DNA of 26,056 nt from Alphaproteobacteria bacterium (GTDB lineage: Bacteria; Pseudomonadota; Alphaproteobacteria; Rs-D84), in NCBI GenBank assembly GCA_017383325.1, contig JAFNYG010000044.1:1-26056 (forward strand). Direction: 5' to 3'. A program made the position numbers and the translations under genes. The notes beneath the pieces are model-generated. The model had not been told where the DNA came from and made no database searches. It saw nothing but the letters and a program-made list of their open reading frames with translations. This document shows, piece by piece, positions 14,958-23,006 of the stretch (position 1 is the stretch's first letter; the number at the start of each line of letters is the position of its first letter).

Positions 14958-14983
14958 GTTGCCCATAAAATGACAATATTCGT

Positions 14984-15013
14984 TTGCCTTGATTTATTAA
15001 TTTGTGTTATAAT
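14984..15013 (+). promoter_or_regulatory. Promoter of the pilus operon
   Basis: TTGCCT (14984-14989), an 18-base spacer and TATAAT (15008-15013) with an extended TGT just upstream form a good promoter. The predicted start near 15020 is about 27 bases before the TTG start of pilO. Confidence 0.7.
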
Positions 15014-15046
15014 CCATACCAGGATATCCAGCAGAGAGAATATTAC

Positions 15047-16309
15047 TTGTCCAGTCAAATTATATCTATTAACCGTAAGAAGTATGCTGTCGGTCTGTTT
15101 TGGCAGCCTGTTGCCGCGGGTTTTGCTGCGCGTAACTATGCGCGCAGTCTGTCGCACAATATTGACAAGAAGCTAAATTTATACACCCAATACCGTGCGA
15201 TGGTTGGGTTGGCGTCGCGCAAAAATGGTGCGCGTCCCGGCCAGCCTGTTGCCGCCGCGGCTGTTATGGACAGTTTTTCTGAATATACGTCATTCTTGGC
15301 GGTGTTTCCGGTTGGGGAAAAATATTATCTGGTTGCGGCGCGTAACGGGATTATTTTGTCTGATCGGGTTTTTGACACGGCCCAGGATGCCCGCAATGAA
15401 TATGTAAAGTTATCTGAAATTCCAGATTGGGGTGCGTTTTTTGCGCCCGGGGAATGGGGGATGCCACGTGCGGCGGAACGAAATCTGGCGGATTTATTGT
15501 CTGGCCACGGTGGCGCCAGTTTGCATTCTATCAGTCGTGCAGGCTCTGGGGCGTTGTCGTTGGGGTTGGCGTGTCTGTTTTTGTTGGGGTGTGTGTGGGT
15601 GTTTCGTGAACCTGTTATTCAGGCGTTTTCGCCCCGTCCCCAGGTCGCCAAACTGGACCCAGACTTGGTTGCCGAGTATAAGCGTCAAATAGAAGAAAAT
15701 AATAAAAAACTGGACGCTGAATATGAAATAGAAAAAACATTGCCGCCTGAACCACTGGTTATGCCATACGAATTGTTGCCCGATGTCCAGGCGCGTGCAC
15801 AGTTGTGTTATCAGGCGATTGGTTTTGTTATGCAGCCGATTGCCGGTTGGAATCAGGTTTATGCGACGTGTGGTGAAACGCACGTTATTGCGGAATTTCA
15901 GCGCAGTTTTGGTACGATTGGTGAATTTTATAATATTGCATCTGGGTTGATTCCTGGTGTTTATGTAACCCAGGTTGACGATGATACTATCCGTGTTCGT
16001 GCGACCTTGCCTGTGTTGGATGTCTACTCGTCCCAGGATGAACGTGATCCGGATACAGTGGTGCGTGATGTTACGACCGCTTTTCAGGGTATGGATATGA
16101 CTGCTGATATCGCGGTTGTAGTCGATACGTTAACAAATGGCGTAGATGCTGCGTCCGTTAATGTAATAGAAATTGGTGCAGAATCAAAATTGGTGCCAAT
16201 GCAGTTTATGAAAATATTTGATGAATTTGGCGGCGTTTACATGACACAGGTGTCATGGGATGTTCGTTCGCGTTTGTGGAGCTATGAGGTGATTGTCTAT
16301 GCTAAATAA
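15047..16309 (+). CDS. pilO: Type IVb pilus accessory protein PilO (PilO2 family)
   Basis: PilO of R64-type thin pili is an inner-membrane accessory protein of type IVb pilus assembly. The 420-aa protein opens with KKYAVGLFWQPV, a family-style start. A cytoplasmic domain with FPVGEKYYLVAARNGIILSD-like strands and WGAFFAPGEWG follows. One membrane helix lies at ~166-187, and a periplasmic part has a charged coil (~200-230) and an alpha/beta tail. I place the start at TTG 15047: GAGAG lies ten bases upstream, and translation from an earlier TTG at 15002 would begin upstream of the predicted transcription start. It overlaps pilP by 11 bases. Identification rests on the family-like layout and on the pilO-P-Q-R order shared with plasmid R64. 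Confidence 0.75.
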   Translation: MSSQIISINRKKYAVGLFWQPVAAGFAARNYARSLSHNIDKKLNLYTQYRAMVGLASRKNGARPGQPVAAAAVMDSFSEYTSFLAVFPVGEKYYLVAARNGIILSDRVFDTAQDARNEYVKLSEIPDWGAFFAPGEWGMPRAAERNLADLLSGHGGASLHSISRAGSGALSLGLACLFLLGCVWVFREPVIQAFSPRPQVAKLDPDLVAEYKRQIEENNKKLDAEYEIEKTLPPEPLVMPYELLPDVQARAQLCYQAIGFVMQPIAGWNQVYATCGETHVIAEFQRSFGTIGEFYNIASGLIPGVYVTQVDDDTIRVRATLPVLDVYSSQDERDPDTVVRDVTTAFQGMDMTADIAVVVDTLTNGVDAASVNVIEIGAESKLVPMQFMKIFDEFGGVYMTQVSWDVRSRLWSYEVIVYAK

Positions 16310-16979
16310 GAAGTTGTTTTTTTCTGTGGTTTTATTCTGCGGCATATTTAATATTGCGGCATTTGCTGCGACAGATGTTGTCGAAGATGTTAATGTTGAC
16401 ATTGATATGGAACAGATGTCGGCCGATGCAGTATCTGATTACGATGTTTCTGGTTCATTGTTTCAGCAAATAACCGATTTAGAACAAGAAAAAGTCCTGA
16501 TGCAATTGGAAAAAGAACGCGCCCAGTTGGATTTGGAACTGGACAGATTGGCCGCAGAAAAAATAAAACTGCACATGGAAATTGATACTTTATCGGGTCG
16601 TGCCGAACAACAGCAACAGGAAATAGAAACACAAAAGGCAAAGCTAGAGGCCGAAGCCGCCCGTATCGAACACGAAAAAGAAAACTGGTTGGCGGACTTG
16701 GAACAGGAAAAGAATTTGCGTTCTGTTTCCACGACCAGCGCCCCAGAAACTACACCCGAAGTTGATATTACAAAAAAATATCGTCTGGTAAACGTCATCG
16801 GCGCAGGTTCGCAATTACAGGCCACCGTCGAAGATTTGAATACCGGTCAAAGTAAACGTATTGGTGTTGGCAAATCATTGGATGGACTGACTGTAAAATC
16901 TATATCTTTGTATGATGGTGTTGTGTTTGTTGATGCCAATGGCACAACGCAAAATTTAAATGTCAGCAATGGGAAATAA
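16299..16979 (+). CDS. pilP: Type IVb pilus biogenesis protein PilP
   Basis: This 226-aa exported protein has a signal peptide (lysines at 4-5, hydrophobic 6-20, cleavage after AFA near residue 23). A long charged coiled coil (~54-140, rich in E, Q, K and L) follows, then an S/T/P linker. The compact C-terminal domain (~158-226) contains YRLVNVIGAGSQLQATVED and GVGKSLDGLTVKSI, resembling the PilP/GspC-HR fold that contacts the secretin. The start is ATG 16299, with GAGGTG eight bases upstream inside the end of pilO. The upstream TTG at 16293 is less likely. Known PilP proteins are shorter, so the long coiled coil is unusual. Confidence 0.72.
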   Translation: MLNKKLFFSVVLFCGIFNIAAFAATDVVEDVNVDIDMEQMSADAVSDYDVSGSLFQQITDLEQEKVLMQLEKERAQLDLELDRLAAEKIKLHMEIDTLSGRAEQQQQEIETQKAKLEAEAARIEHEKENWLADLEQEKNLRSVSTTSAPETTPEVDITKKYRLVNVIGAGSQLQATVEDLNTGQSKRIGVGKSLDGLTVKSISLYDGVVFVDANGTTQNLNVSNGK

Positions 16980-16984
16980 ACGCT

Positions 16985-18619
16985 ATGGTGCAGAAAACGA
17001 CAGGTTTTGATGATGTTGATTTACATGATACACCATCTGTCCCATCGGGACTGGATGGTGCGGAATCCAAAGACATCATAGATTATCTGTTTTCGAACGG
17101 CAATCGATTGTTAACCGCAACCGGTGCCACGTTTGAATTGCCACGTGACACCCAGGCCTTGGTTGCATATTTTTCTGGGGGTGAAATTATTATATCGCGC
17201 ACACATCGTTATGATGGTCGTGTGCTGGCATTCCTGGAATTGTTGAACCGGCGTGGTCGCCGCATTCGTGCCCCATTTTATTCAGATATGGGGTTGATAT
17301 CAAATATCTATAAATCGTATGAATCGCATCTGGGCGGCGCGGTACGTGGACGTTCGGACTTTGACAATCAAATGCAAAAAGATTTTGTTGATATTATTGC
17401 CAAGGCCGCATCACAAAAGGTATCTGACGTTCATATCGAGGTTGCAGATCAAACAACAATATATTTTCGTATCGACGGCAGTATGCAACCCGTATTGGAA
17501 TATAACACCCAATGGGGTGAATCGTTTTTGCGTGCTGCATTTGCATCGTCTGATATTTCAAATGCAAACTATGCTGTAAACGAATATCAGTCTGCCCAGA
17601 AAGATGGTCGAACCCCACTGCGCGGAACCAAGGATTTGTATTTGCCATCCGGTGTTCTGGGTGTTCGTATGCAGTTTAATCCGATTGCATTTGGTACGCG
17701 TTATGCGGTTATGCGATTGTTGTACGACAACCCATCCGAAGGTATAAAAACCGAACAAGAATTTGGCCCATATGAACAGCGTTTGTTGGCACGAATGCGG
17801 TCATTCCCAACGGGTTTGGTTATTGTTGCCGGTCCGACCAGTTCTGGTAAATCAACGACATTGGTTCGTAATATGTCGCTGATGTTAAAAGAACGCAATT
17901 ATGAAATAAACATGATAACGGTTGAAAATCCCGTAGAACAAAAGATTTTTGGTGCGCGCCAAATGCCGGTGGTAAATACCACGACCGAAGAACAACGCGA
18001 AGAAAAATACGTAGAAGCATTGGCGGCCGCATTGCGCAGTGACCCTGATACGCTGATGGTTGGTGAAATTCGAACCCTGGCGGCGGCAGAATTAACTGTG
18101 CGTGGTGCGTTATCTGGACATAATGTTTGGACGACATTGCATGCAAATTCTGCCATGGCTGCGTTGACCCGTCTGTTGGATTTGGGTGTTGAATCGTTTA
18201 AATTAAAAGAAGAAACATTAATGCGCGGTCTGGTGTCGATGCGATTGTTTAAAAAGGTTTGTCCGCATTGCCGCGAACCCCTGTCCAATCATCCTGAACG
18301 TGGCGCATATCGTCGTGTGATGGATGCGTACGGTGAAATCGGTCTGCGTCAGATATACCAGCGCGGTCCCGGTTGTCCGCATTGTAATGGCACCGGAAAC
18401 ATTGGCCGTGTCAAGGCTGGCGAAATCATAATAACAAACAGTGAATTTTTACGTTTAGCCCTGTCTGGCAATACAGATGGCGCTGTTCGTTATTGGCTCG
18501 AAGAAATGGATGGCCGCACATTGAAAGAGGCCGCCGCCTCGCTAATGCTGCAGGGTATTATCAGTGTCGACGAACTGGAACGTTGGGTCGGCCAGCTGGA
18601 CCAGCCGGGGGCATATTAA
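16985..18619 (+). CDS. pilQ: Type IVb pilus assembly ATPase (PilQ/GspE family)
   Basis: This cytoplasmic secretion ATPase powers pilus or pseudopilus extension. The 544-aa protein has an N-terminal region (1-140), an Asp-rich element SDVHIE (147-152) and Walker A GPTSSGKST (283-291). The GspE-type Walker B is LMVGEIRTLAAAE (357-369), followed by a His-box segment SGHNVWTTLHAN. A zinc-binding tetracysteine (C426, C429, C464, C467) marks extension ATPases such as GspE/PilB. In the R64 naming this position is pilQ, which is not the PilQ secretin of type IVa pili. It starts five bases after pilP. The pilR start follows two bases after its stop. Confidence 0.9.
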   Translation: MVQKTTGFDDVDLHDTPSVPSGLDGAESKDIIDYLFSNGNRLLTATGATFELPRDTQALVAYFSGGEIIISRTHRYDGRVLAFLELLNRRGRRIRAPFYSDMGLISNIYKSYESHLGGAVRGRSDFDNQMQKDFVDIIAKAASQKVSDVHIEVADQTTIYFRIDGSMQPVLEYNTQWGESFLRAAFASSDISNANYAVNEYQSAQKDGRTPLRGTKDLYLPSGVLGVRMQFNPIAFGTRYAVMRLLYDNPSEGIKTEQEFGPYEQRLLARMRSFPTGLVIVAGPTSSGKSTTLVRNMSLMLKERNYEINMITVENPVEQKIFGARQMPVVNTTTEEQREEKYVEALAAALRSDPDTLMVGEIRTLAAAELTVRGALSGHNVWTTLHANSAMAALTRLLDLGVESFKLKEETLMRGLVSMRLFKKVCPHCREPLSNHPERGAYRRVMDAYGEIGLRQIYQRGPGCPHCNGTGNIGRVKAGEIIITNSEFLRLALSGNTDGAVRYWLEEMDGRTLKEAAASLMLQGIISVDELERWVGQLDQPGAY

Positions 18620-18620
18620 T

Positions 18621-19691
18621 ATGAATCGTCTGGAATTATTTTATGCAAAAATAATGTTCCGTATGAACACGGAAAAGCGCATGTCGATTTGTCGCAAATT
18701 GGCGTCATTATTGCGCAATGATTTCACATTGATTGACGCCTTGGAACGTCTGGAAATGATTGAATCCAGGGGTGGTACCAAACCGCGCGAACCATTTGCG
18801 ATTGTTATGCGTGAATGGCAAAAAAGTCTGGAACGCGGTATGACTTTTTCCGAGGCGACCCGTGGTTGGGTTCCGCAAAATGAAACGTTGCTGGTCACAT
18901 CTGGGAATCTGTCAAATTTGGTGGTTGCGCTGGAAAACGTTGGTCGTGTTGTTGATGGTACCCAGCGTATACGCCGTGCGATGACGGCTGCGATTGGATA
19001 TCCGCTGTTTTTGTTGGCATTGACGTTTGGTATAATAATAATGGTTGGTCTGTATCTGGTTCCGCCATTAATTGATATCGCAGGCAGTGATGTTGTCTGG
19101 CGTGGGTCTGCGCGTTCGTTGGTCTGGTTGTCGAATATTTCGATTGAATATTGGTATGTATTTTTGTTGGTTGCGGCATCTGTTATATCTGTCATATGGG
19201 TCAGTCTTGCGAATTGGTCTGGCCGCATTCGTGCCGTGTTTGATAAACTGCCACCATGGAATGTGTACAAGATTCAGATTTCTGTTGGTTGGCTGATGTC
19301 GTTGGGCGCGATGGTCAGTGCCGGTGTGACGATACCTGATGCAATGCGCATGTTGGCGGACAGTGCAAATCGTTATCTGAAAAATATTCTTGAACATACG
19401 TTGCACTATATTGCCAATGGCGACAATCTGGGGCGTGCGTTATCGAACACTGGGCGCGATTTTCCCGACGCAGAAATTATCGGGGATTTGACCATCTATG
19501 CTGACATGAATGAATTTGATGAAAATTTAAATCGTGTTGCCAACGATTATTTGAATGAATCTGTTCGCAAAATGGAAAAGATATCGAACACGTTAAACAG
19601 TCTGGGGATTTTACTGGTGTCTGCGATTATCGCGTGGGTTGTTTTAGGAACATTCCAAATGCAGGATCAGATTGCCAGCGCCCTGTCATGA
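18621..19691 (+). CDS. pilR: Type IVb pilus inner-membrane platform protein (PilR/GspF family)
   Basis: This is the inner-membrane platform on which the ATPase rotates to add pilin subunits. The 356-aa protein carries two GspF domains. The first (~20-145) starts MSICRKLASLLRNDFTLIDAL and is followed by membrane helices at ~126-148 and 176-196. The second (~218-345) has GWLMSLGAMVSAGVTIPDAM and ends in a C-terminal membrane helix (~335-352). The ATG at 18621 lies two bases after the ATPase stop, with GGGGG about ten bases upstream. The earlier in-frame GTG inside the ATPase gene is less likely. It is the last gene of the block. No pilin, secretin, lytic transglycosylase or prepilin peptidase follows. 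Confidence 0.9.
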   Translation: MNRLELFYAKIMFRMNTEKRMSICRKLASLLRNDFTLIDALERLEMIESRGGTKPREPFAIVMREWQKSLERGMTFSEATRGWVPQNETLLVTSGNLSNLVVALENVGRVVDGTQRIRRAMTAAIGYPLFLLALTFGIIIMVGLYLVPPLIDIAGSDVVWRGSARSLVWLSNISIEYWYVFLLVAASVISVIWVSLANWSGRIRAVFDKLPPWNVYKIQISVGWLMSLGAMVSAGVTIPDAMRMLADSANRYLKNILEHTLHYIANGDNLGRALSNTGRDFPDAEIIGDLTIYADMNEFDENLNRVANDYLNESVRKMEKISNTLNSLGILLVSAIIAWVVLGTFQMQDQIASALS

Positions 19692-19733
19692 TGCAAATGT
19701 TTTTATGTTCAATACAAAAATAACCCTAATATC

Positions 19734-19761
19734 TTGAATTTTTAATTTAATCTGGTACGAT
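19734..19761 (+). promoter_or_regulatory. Promoter of valS
   Basis: TTGAAT (19734-19739), a 16-base spacer and extended -10 TGG-TACGAT (19756-19761). The predicted start near 19768 lies inside the 3' arm of the pilR terminator. Transcripts starting here would therefore lack the full hairpin. Confidence 0.55.
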
Positions 19762-19781
19762 TTCAACCAGATTATTTTTTT
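19749..19781 (+). terminator. Terminator of the pilus operon
   Basis: AATCTGGT/ACCAGATT (19749-19756 with 19766-19773) is a perfect 8-bp stem with a 9-base loop, followed by ATTTTTTT. It sits 57 bases after the pilR stop and overlaps the valS promoter. Confidence 0.75.
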
Positions 19782-19798
19782 ACAAACAGGAAACAAAG

Positions 19799-22198
19799 AT
19801 GAATATAGAACTGGGCAAAAATATAAATCCGCGTGAAATTGAAACTAAAATCCAGGAATTCTGGGATAAAAATACATTTTGGAACAACGATGTAAAATCT
19901 GATAAGCCGTCATTCTGTGTTATGATGCCGCCACCGAATGTGACGGGGTCGTTGCACATGGGGCATGCAATGAATAACGTTTTGACAGACATAATTTGTC
20001 GGTACAAACGTATGTCCGGCTTTGATGTATTGTGGCAGCCGGGAACCGATCATGCATCAATTGCGACTCAGTTGTTGGTTGAACGCGATTTGTCCAAACG
20101 TGGCATAAATCCGCACGCATTATCATTACAGGAAAAACTGGACTGCGCCTGGGCATGGAAGGCGGACAAAGGCGGCCAGATTATGAACCAGTTGCATATC
20201 CTGGGGGTTACACCTGTTTGGCAACGTGAACGCTTTACCATGGACGCCGGTTTGTCCAGTGCAGTAACAAAATTGTTTGTAAAAATGTATAACGAAGGCC
20301 TGATTTACCGTGAAAAGCGTTTGGTAAACTGGTGTCCAAAACAGCAAACGTCCGTTTCGGATTTAGAGGTTGAAACCCGCGAAGAAAAGGGCAAATTTTA
20401 TTATTTTAACTATCCATTGGTTGACGGTGGTTTTATTGAAATTGCGACCACGCGTCCTGAAACATTATTTGGTGACCAGGCGATTGCCGTTCATCCTGAA
20501 AATGAAAAATTAAAACACCTGATTGGCCGACGTGCGATAATTCCATTGACCGATATTGAAATTCCAATCATTGGCGATGAACATGCTGATCCTGAAAAGG
20601 GGACCGGTGCTGTGAAAATCACACCTGCCCATGACTTTGATGACTGGGATGTTGGTGTTCGTCACAACCTGACACCGGTGTGTATTTTGACCCCTGATGC
20701 CAAGTTAAATGATAATCCGGTGGTCCCGACCAAATATCGCGGTCTGGACCGGTACAAGGCACGCGAAGCCATTGTGGCTGATATAGAAGCAGCCGGCCTG
20801 ATGGTCCGTGTCGAAGCGCGCACAATCCCAACCCCATATTCAGAACGTGGCCAGGTTCCGGTTGAACCATACCTGACCGACCAATGGTTTGTTGATGCAG
20901 AAAAATTGGCCCAGCCCGCGATTCGAGCGGTAGAGCAGGGCAAAATCAAATTCCTGCCGGAACATCGTTATAATTTGTTTATGGCATGGATGCGTGGCAT
21001 TCGTCCATGGACAATTTCGCGTCAATTGTGGTGGGGGCATCATATCCCGGCCTGGTATGACGCCGATGGTAATGTCTATGTTGCCGAAACCGAAGAAGAT
21101 GCGATTAAGCAATCTGGGGGCAAAAGATTAACCCGCGACCCAGATGTTCTGGATACATGGTTTTCGTCTGGTCTGTGGCCATTTTCGACATTGGGTTGGC
21201 CTGAACAGACATTGGAATTAAAAAAATATTATCCAACAGATTTGCTGTATACTGCGGCTGATATTATATTCTTTTGGGTTGCGCGTATGGTTATGATGGG
21301 GATTTACGTAATGGGCGATGTTCCATTCAAGACGGTGAATTTCCATGGTCTGATTCGCGACAGCAAAGGGCAAAAAATGTCCAAGACCAAGGGCAACGGC
21401 ACCGACCCATTAACCGCGGTTGATAAATTTGGTGTTGACGCATTGCGTTATTGGATTTCGACTGCGCCAATTGGAACCGACATTCGTTACAGTGATGACG
21501 AGGTTAAGCGTGGTTCAAAACTGCTGACCAAGTTGTGGAATGCATCAAAATATACATTGATGAATTTATCTGATTTCGAACCTGCGGCTGCAAAACAAAT
21601 TCCTGTTGCGGACAGGTTTATCGAAGACAGATGGGTTTTGTCTGAACTGAACCGTGCAATTGCCGAAACGCGCAAGCATCTGGATAAATATGACAATTAT
21701 AATTCGCGTGCTGCGATTGACGCGTTTTTCTGGGATATTTTCTGTGACCAGTATTTGGAATTCATCAAAGACCGTTTCTGGGCGCCTGAAAAATACAGCG
21801 CAGAATCCAAGTTGTCTGCCCAGTGGACATTGTACACTGTCCTGCGTGCGATAATTGGACTATATGCGCCATTTATTCCATTCCTGACCGAAGAATTATG
21901 GCAGAAAATTTATCGCCCAACCGAAGGTGGCGAAACGCTGCACTTGACGGAATATCCGAATGTGAATCCAGAATATGACACAGATGTGTCGCAAATGAAT
22001 ATCGCGTTGGAATTGTTGAAAAACATACGTGGTTTGCGTACTGACCGCAAAATCGGCAATGGGGCAAAACTGGAAATGTTAACAATTACGTCTGATACGC
22101 CATCGGTTTTGCATGGTCTGATTAAATCTGCGGCGCGCGCAAACAATATTCAAACGGGCGCGAATTTAGATTTTACGGTTGCAGAACAAAAACAATAA
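19799..22198 (+). CDS. valS: Valyl-tRNA synthetase (short, no C-terminal arm)
   Basis: ValS charges tRNA-Val and edits mischarged threonine. It is a class I enzyme: PPPNVTGSLHMGHAMNN contains HMGH at 53-56, and QKMSKTKGNGTDP places KMSKT at 526-530. An editing (CP1) domain fills ~180-400, with ATTRPETLFGD and KGTGAVKITPAHD. The anticodon-binding helices follow, and the protein stops at 799 residues. E. coli ValS has 951, and the missing part is the C-terminal coiled-coil tRNA-binding arm. Where most bacterial enzymes have GTDHAGIATQ, this one has GTDHASIATQ. AGGAAA lies seven bases before the ATG. The thioesterase gene follows after 12 bases. Confidence 0.96.
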   Translation: MNIELGKNINPREIETKIQEFWDKNTFWNNDVKSDKPSFCVMMPPPNVTGSLHMGHAMNNVLTDIICRYKRMSGFDVLWQPGTDHASIATQLLVERDLSKRGINPHALSLQEKLDCAWAWKADKGGQIMNQLHILGVTPVWQRERFTMDAGLSSAVTKLFVKMYNEGLIYREKRLVNWCPKQQTSVSDLEVETREEKGKFYYFNYPLVDGGFIEIATTRPETLFGDQAIAVHPENEKLKHLIGRRAIIPLTDIEIPIIGDEHADPEKGTGAVKITPAHDFDDWDVGVRHNLTPVCILTPDAKLNDNPVVPTKYRGLDRYKAREAIVADIEAAGLMVRVEARTIPTPYSERGQVPVEPYLTDQWFVDAEKLAQPAIRAVEQGKIKFLPEHRYNLFMAWMRGIRPWTISRQLWWGHHIPAWYDADGNVYVAETEEDAIKQSGGKRLTRDPDVLDTWFSSGLWPFSTLGWPEQTLELKKYYPTDLLYTAADIIFFWVARMVMMGIYVMGDVPFKTVNFHGLIRDSKGQKMSKTKGNGTDPLTAVDKFGVDALRYWISTAPIGTDIRYSDDEVKRGSKLLTKLWNASKYTLMNLSDFEPAAAKQIPVADRFIEDRWVLSELNRAIAETRKHLDKYDNYNSRAAIDAFFWDIFCDQYLEFIKDRFWAPEKYSAESKLSAQWTLYTVLRAIIGLYAPFIPFLTEELWQKIYRPTEGGETLHLTEYPNVNPEYDTDVSQMNIALELLKNIRGLRTDRKIGNGAKLEMLTITSDTPSVLHGLIKSAARANNIQTGANLDFTVAEQKQ

Positions 22199-22210
22199 TA
22201 TGGTGATGGC

Positions 22211-22939
22211 ATGTCGGAAAAGTTAATAGAAAAACGCGTATTACAGGCATATCAATGTGACAGATTTGGTAATGTTCGTCCATTGATTTTGATGAACGAG
22301 TTACAGTCTATTGCCGACCGCCATGCCGAAGTTTTGGGCTGTGGCCGTACGTATTGCCTGGAAAATAATGTTGGCTGGGTTGTGATGTATTACCTGGTTG
22401 ACATTTTGGAATTACCAACCGAAGGCGAAGAGTTAACATTCAGTACCTGGCCATCATGCCAAGATGCCCTGCGTGCGACACGTGATTTTGAAATTCATGG
22501 TGCGGATGGGCGCCTGATGGTGCGTGCCACGTCCCAGTGGATTTTGATTGATATGACGGCCCGTCGTCCATTGCCGTTGGTCAATCATTTATCGCCTGAT
22601 GTTGTTGTCCCAACGCGTGCATACGGTTGTGCGTTTGAAAAATTCCCAGATTTTGACACAAACAAAACGCACATTATGAAATGTCGTTTTGATGACATTG
22701 ACGTGAATCAGCATATCAATAATGCGGTCTATGCTGTCTGGGCAACGGAAAGTGTTGGCTATCAATATCGTACGCAGCACAAATTGCGTAAAATCGATAT
22801 TAATTTCAAAAAAGAAATCGGCCCCGACACCCCTGAAATTCGCATTGACGTTGCGATTGATGGATTGACCACGCGGCACAAGATTTGTGTTGATGACACG
22901 GTTCATGCAGTTGTTATTTGTCAGTGGGATGAAATCTAG
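22211..22939 (+). CDS. Acyl-ACP thioesterase (FatA/FatB-like double hotdog)
   Basis: This enzyme hydrolyses acyl-ACP to free fatty acid and ACP in the cytoplasm. The 242-aa length fits bacterial members of the family (PF01643-like). The N-terminal hotdog has ELQSIADRHAEVLGCG and ATSQWILIDMTARRPLPL. The second hotdog has the hallmark DVNQHINNAVY. Asp164, Asn166, His168 and Glu202 line up with the catalytic D-N-H-E set described for plant FatB. The plant cysteine after the glutamate is isoleucine here. The start is ATG 22211 with a GGTGATGG stretch upstream. It is 12 bases after valS and probably shares its transcript. It may free fatty acids for recycling or envelope control, but the substrate chain length cannot be read. 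Confidence 0.88.
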   Translation: MSEKLIEKRVLQAYQCDRFGNVRPLILMNELQSIADRHAEVLGCGRTYCLENNVGWVVMYYLVDILELPTEGEELTFSTWPSCQDALRATRDFEIHGADGRLMVRATSQWILIDMTARRPLPLVNHLSPDVVVPTRAYGCAFEKFPDFDTNKTHIMKCRFDDIDVNQHINNAVYAVWATESVGYQYRTQHKLRKIDINFKKEIGPDTPEIRIDVAIDGLTTRHKICVDDTVHAVVICQWDEI

Positions 22940-22970
22940 AATTTATGGTGTTTGATGTTGTATCTATGCC

Positions 22971-22999
22971 TTGAAAACTGGTAATTTATACTTTATACT
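22971..22999 (+). promoter_or_regulatory. Promoter of lptF-lptD giving a leaderless transcript
   Basis: TTGAAA (22971-22976), a 17-base spacer and TATACT (22994-22999) form a near-consensus promoter. The expected start, seven or eight bases on, coincides with the lptF ATG at 23007. Confidence 0.7.
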
Positions 23000-23006
23000 G
23001 CATGGT

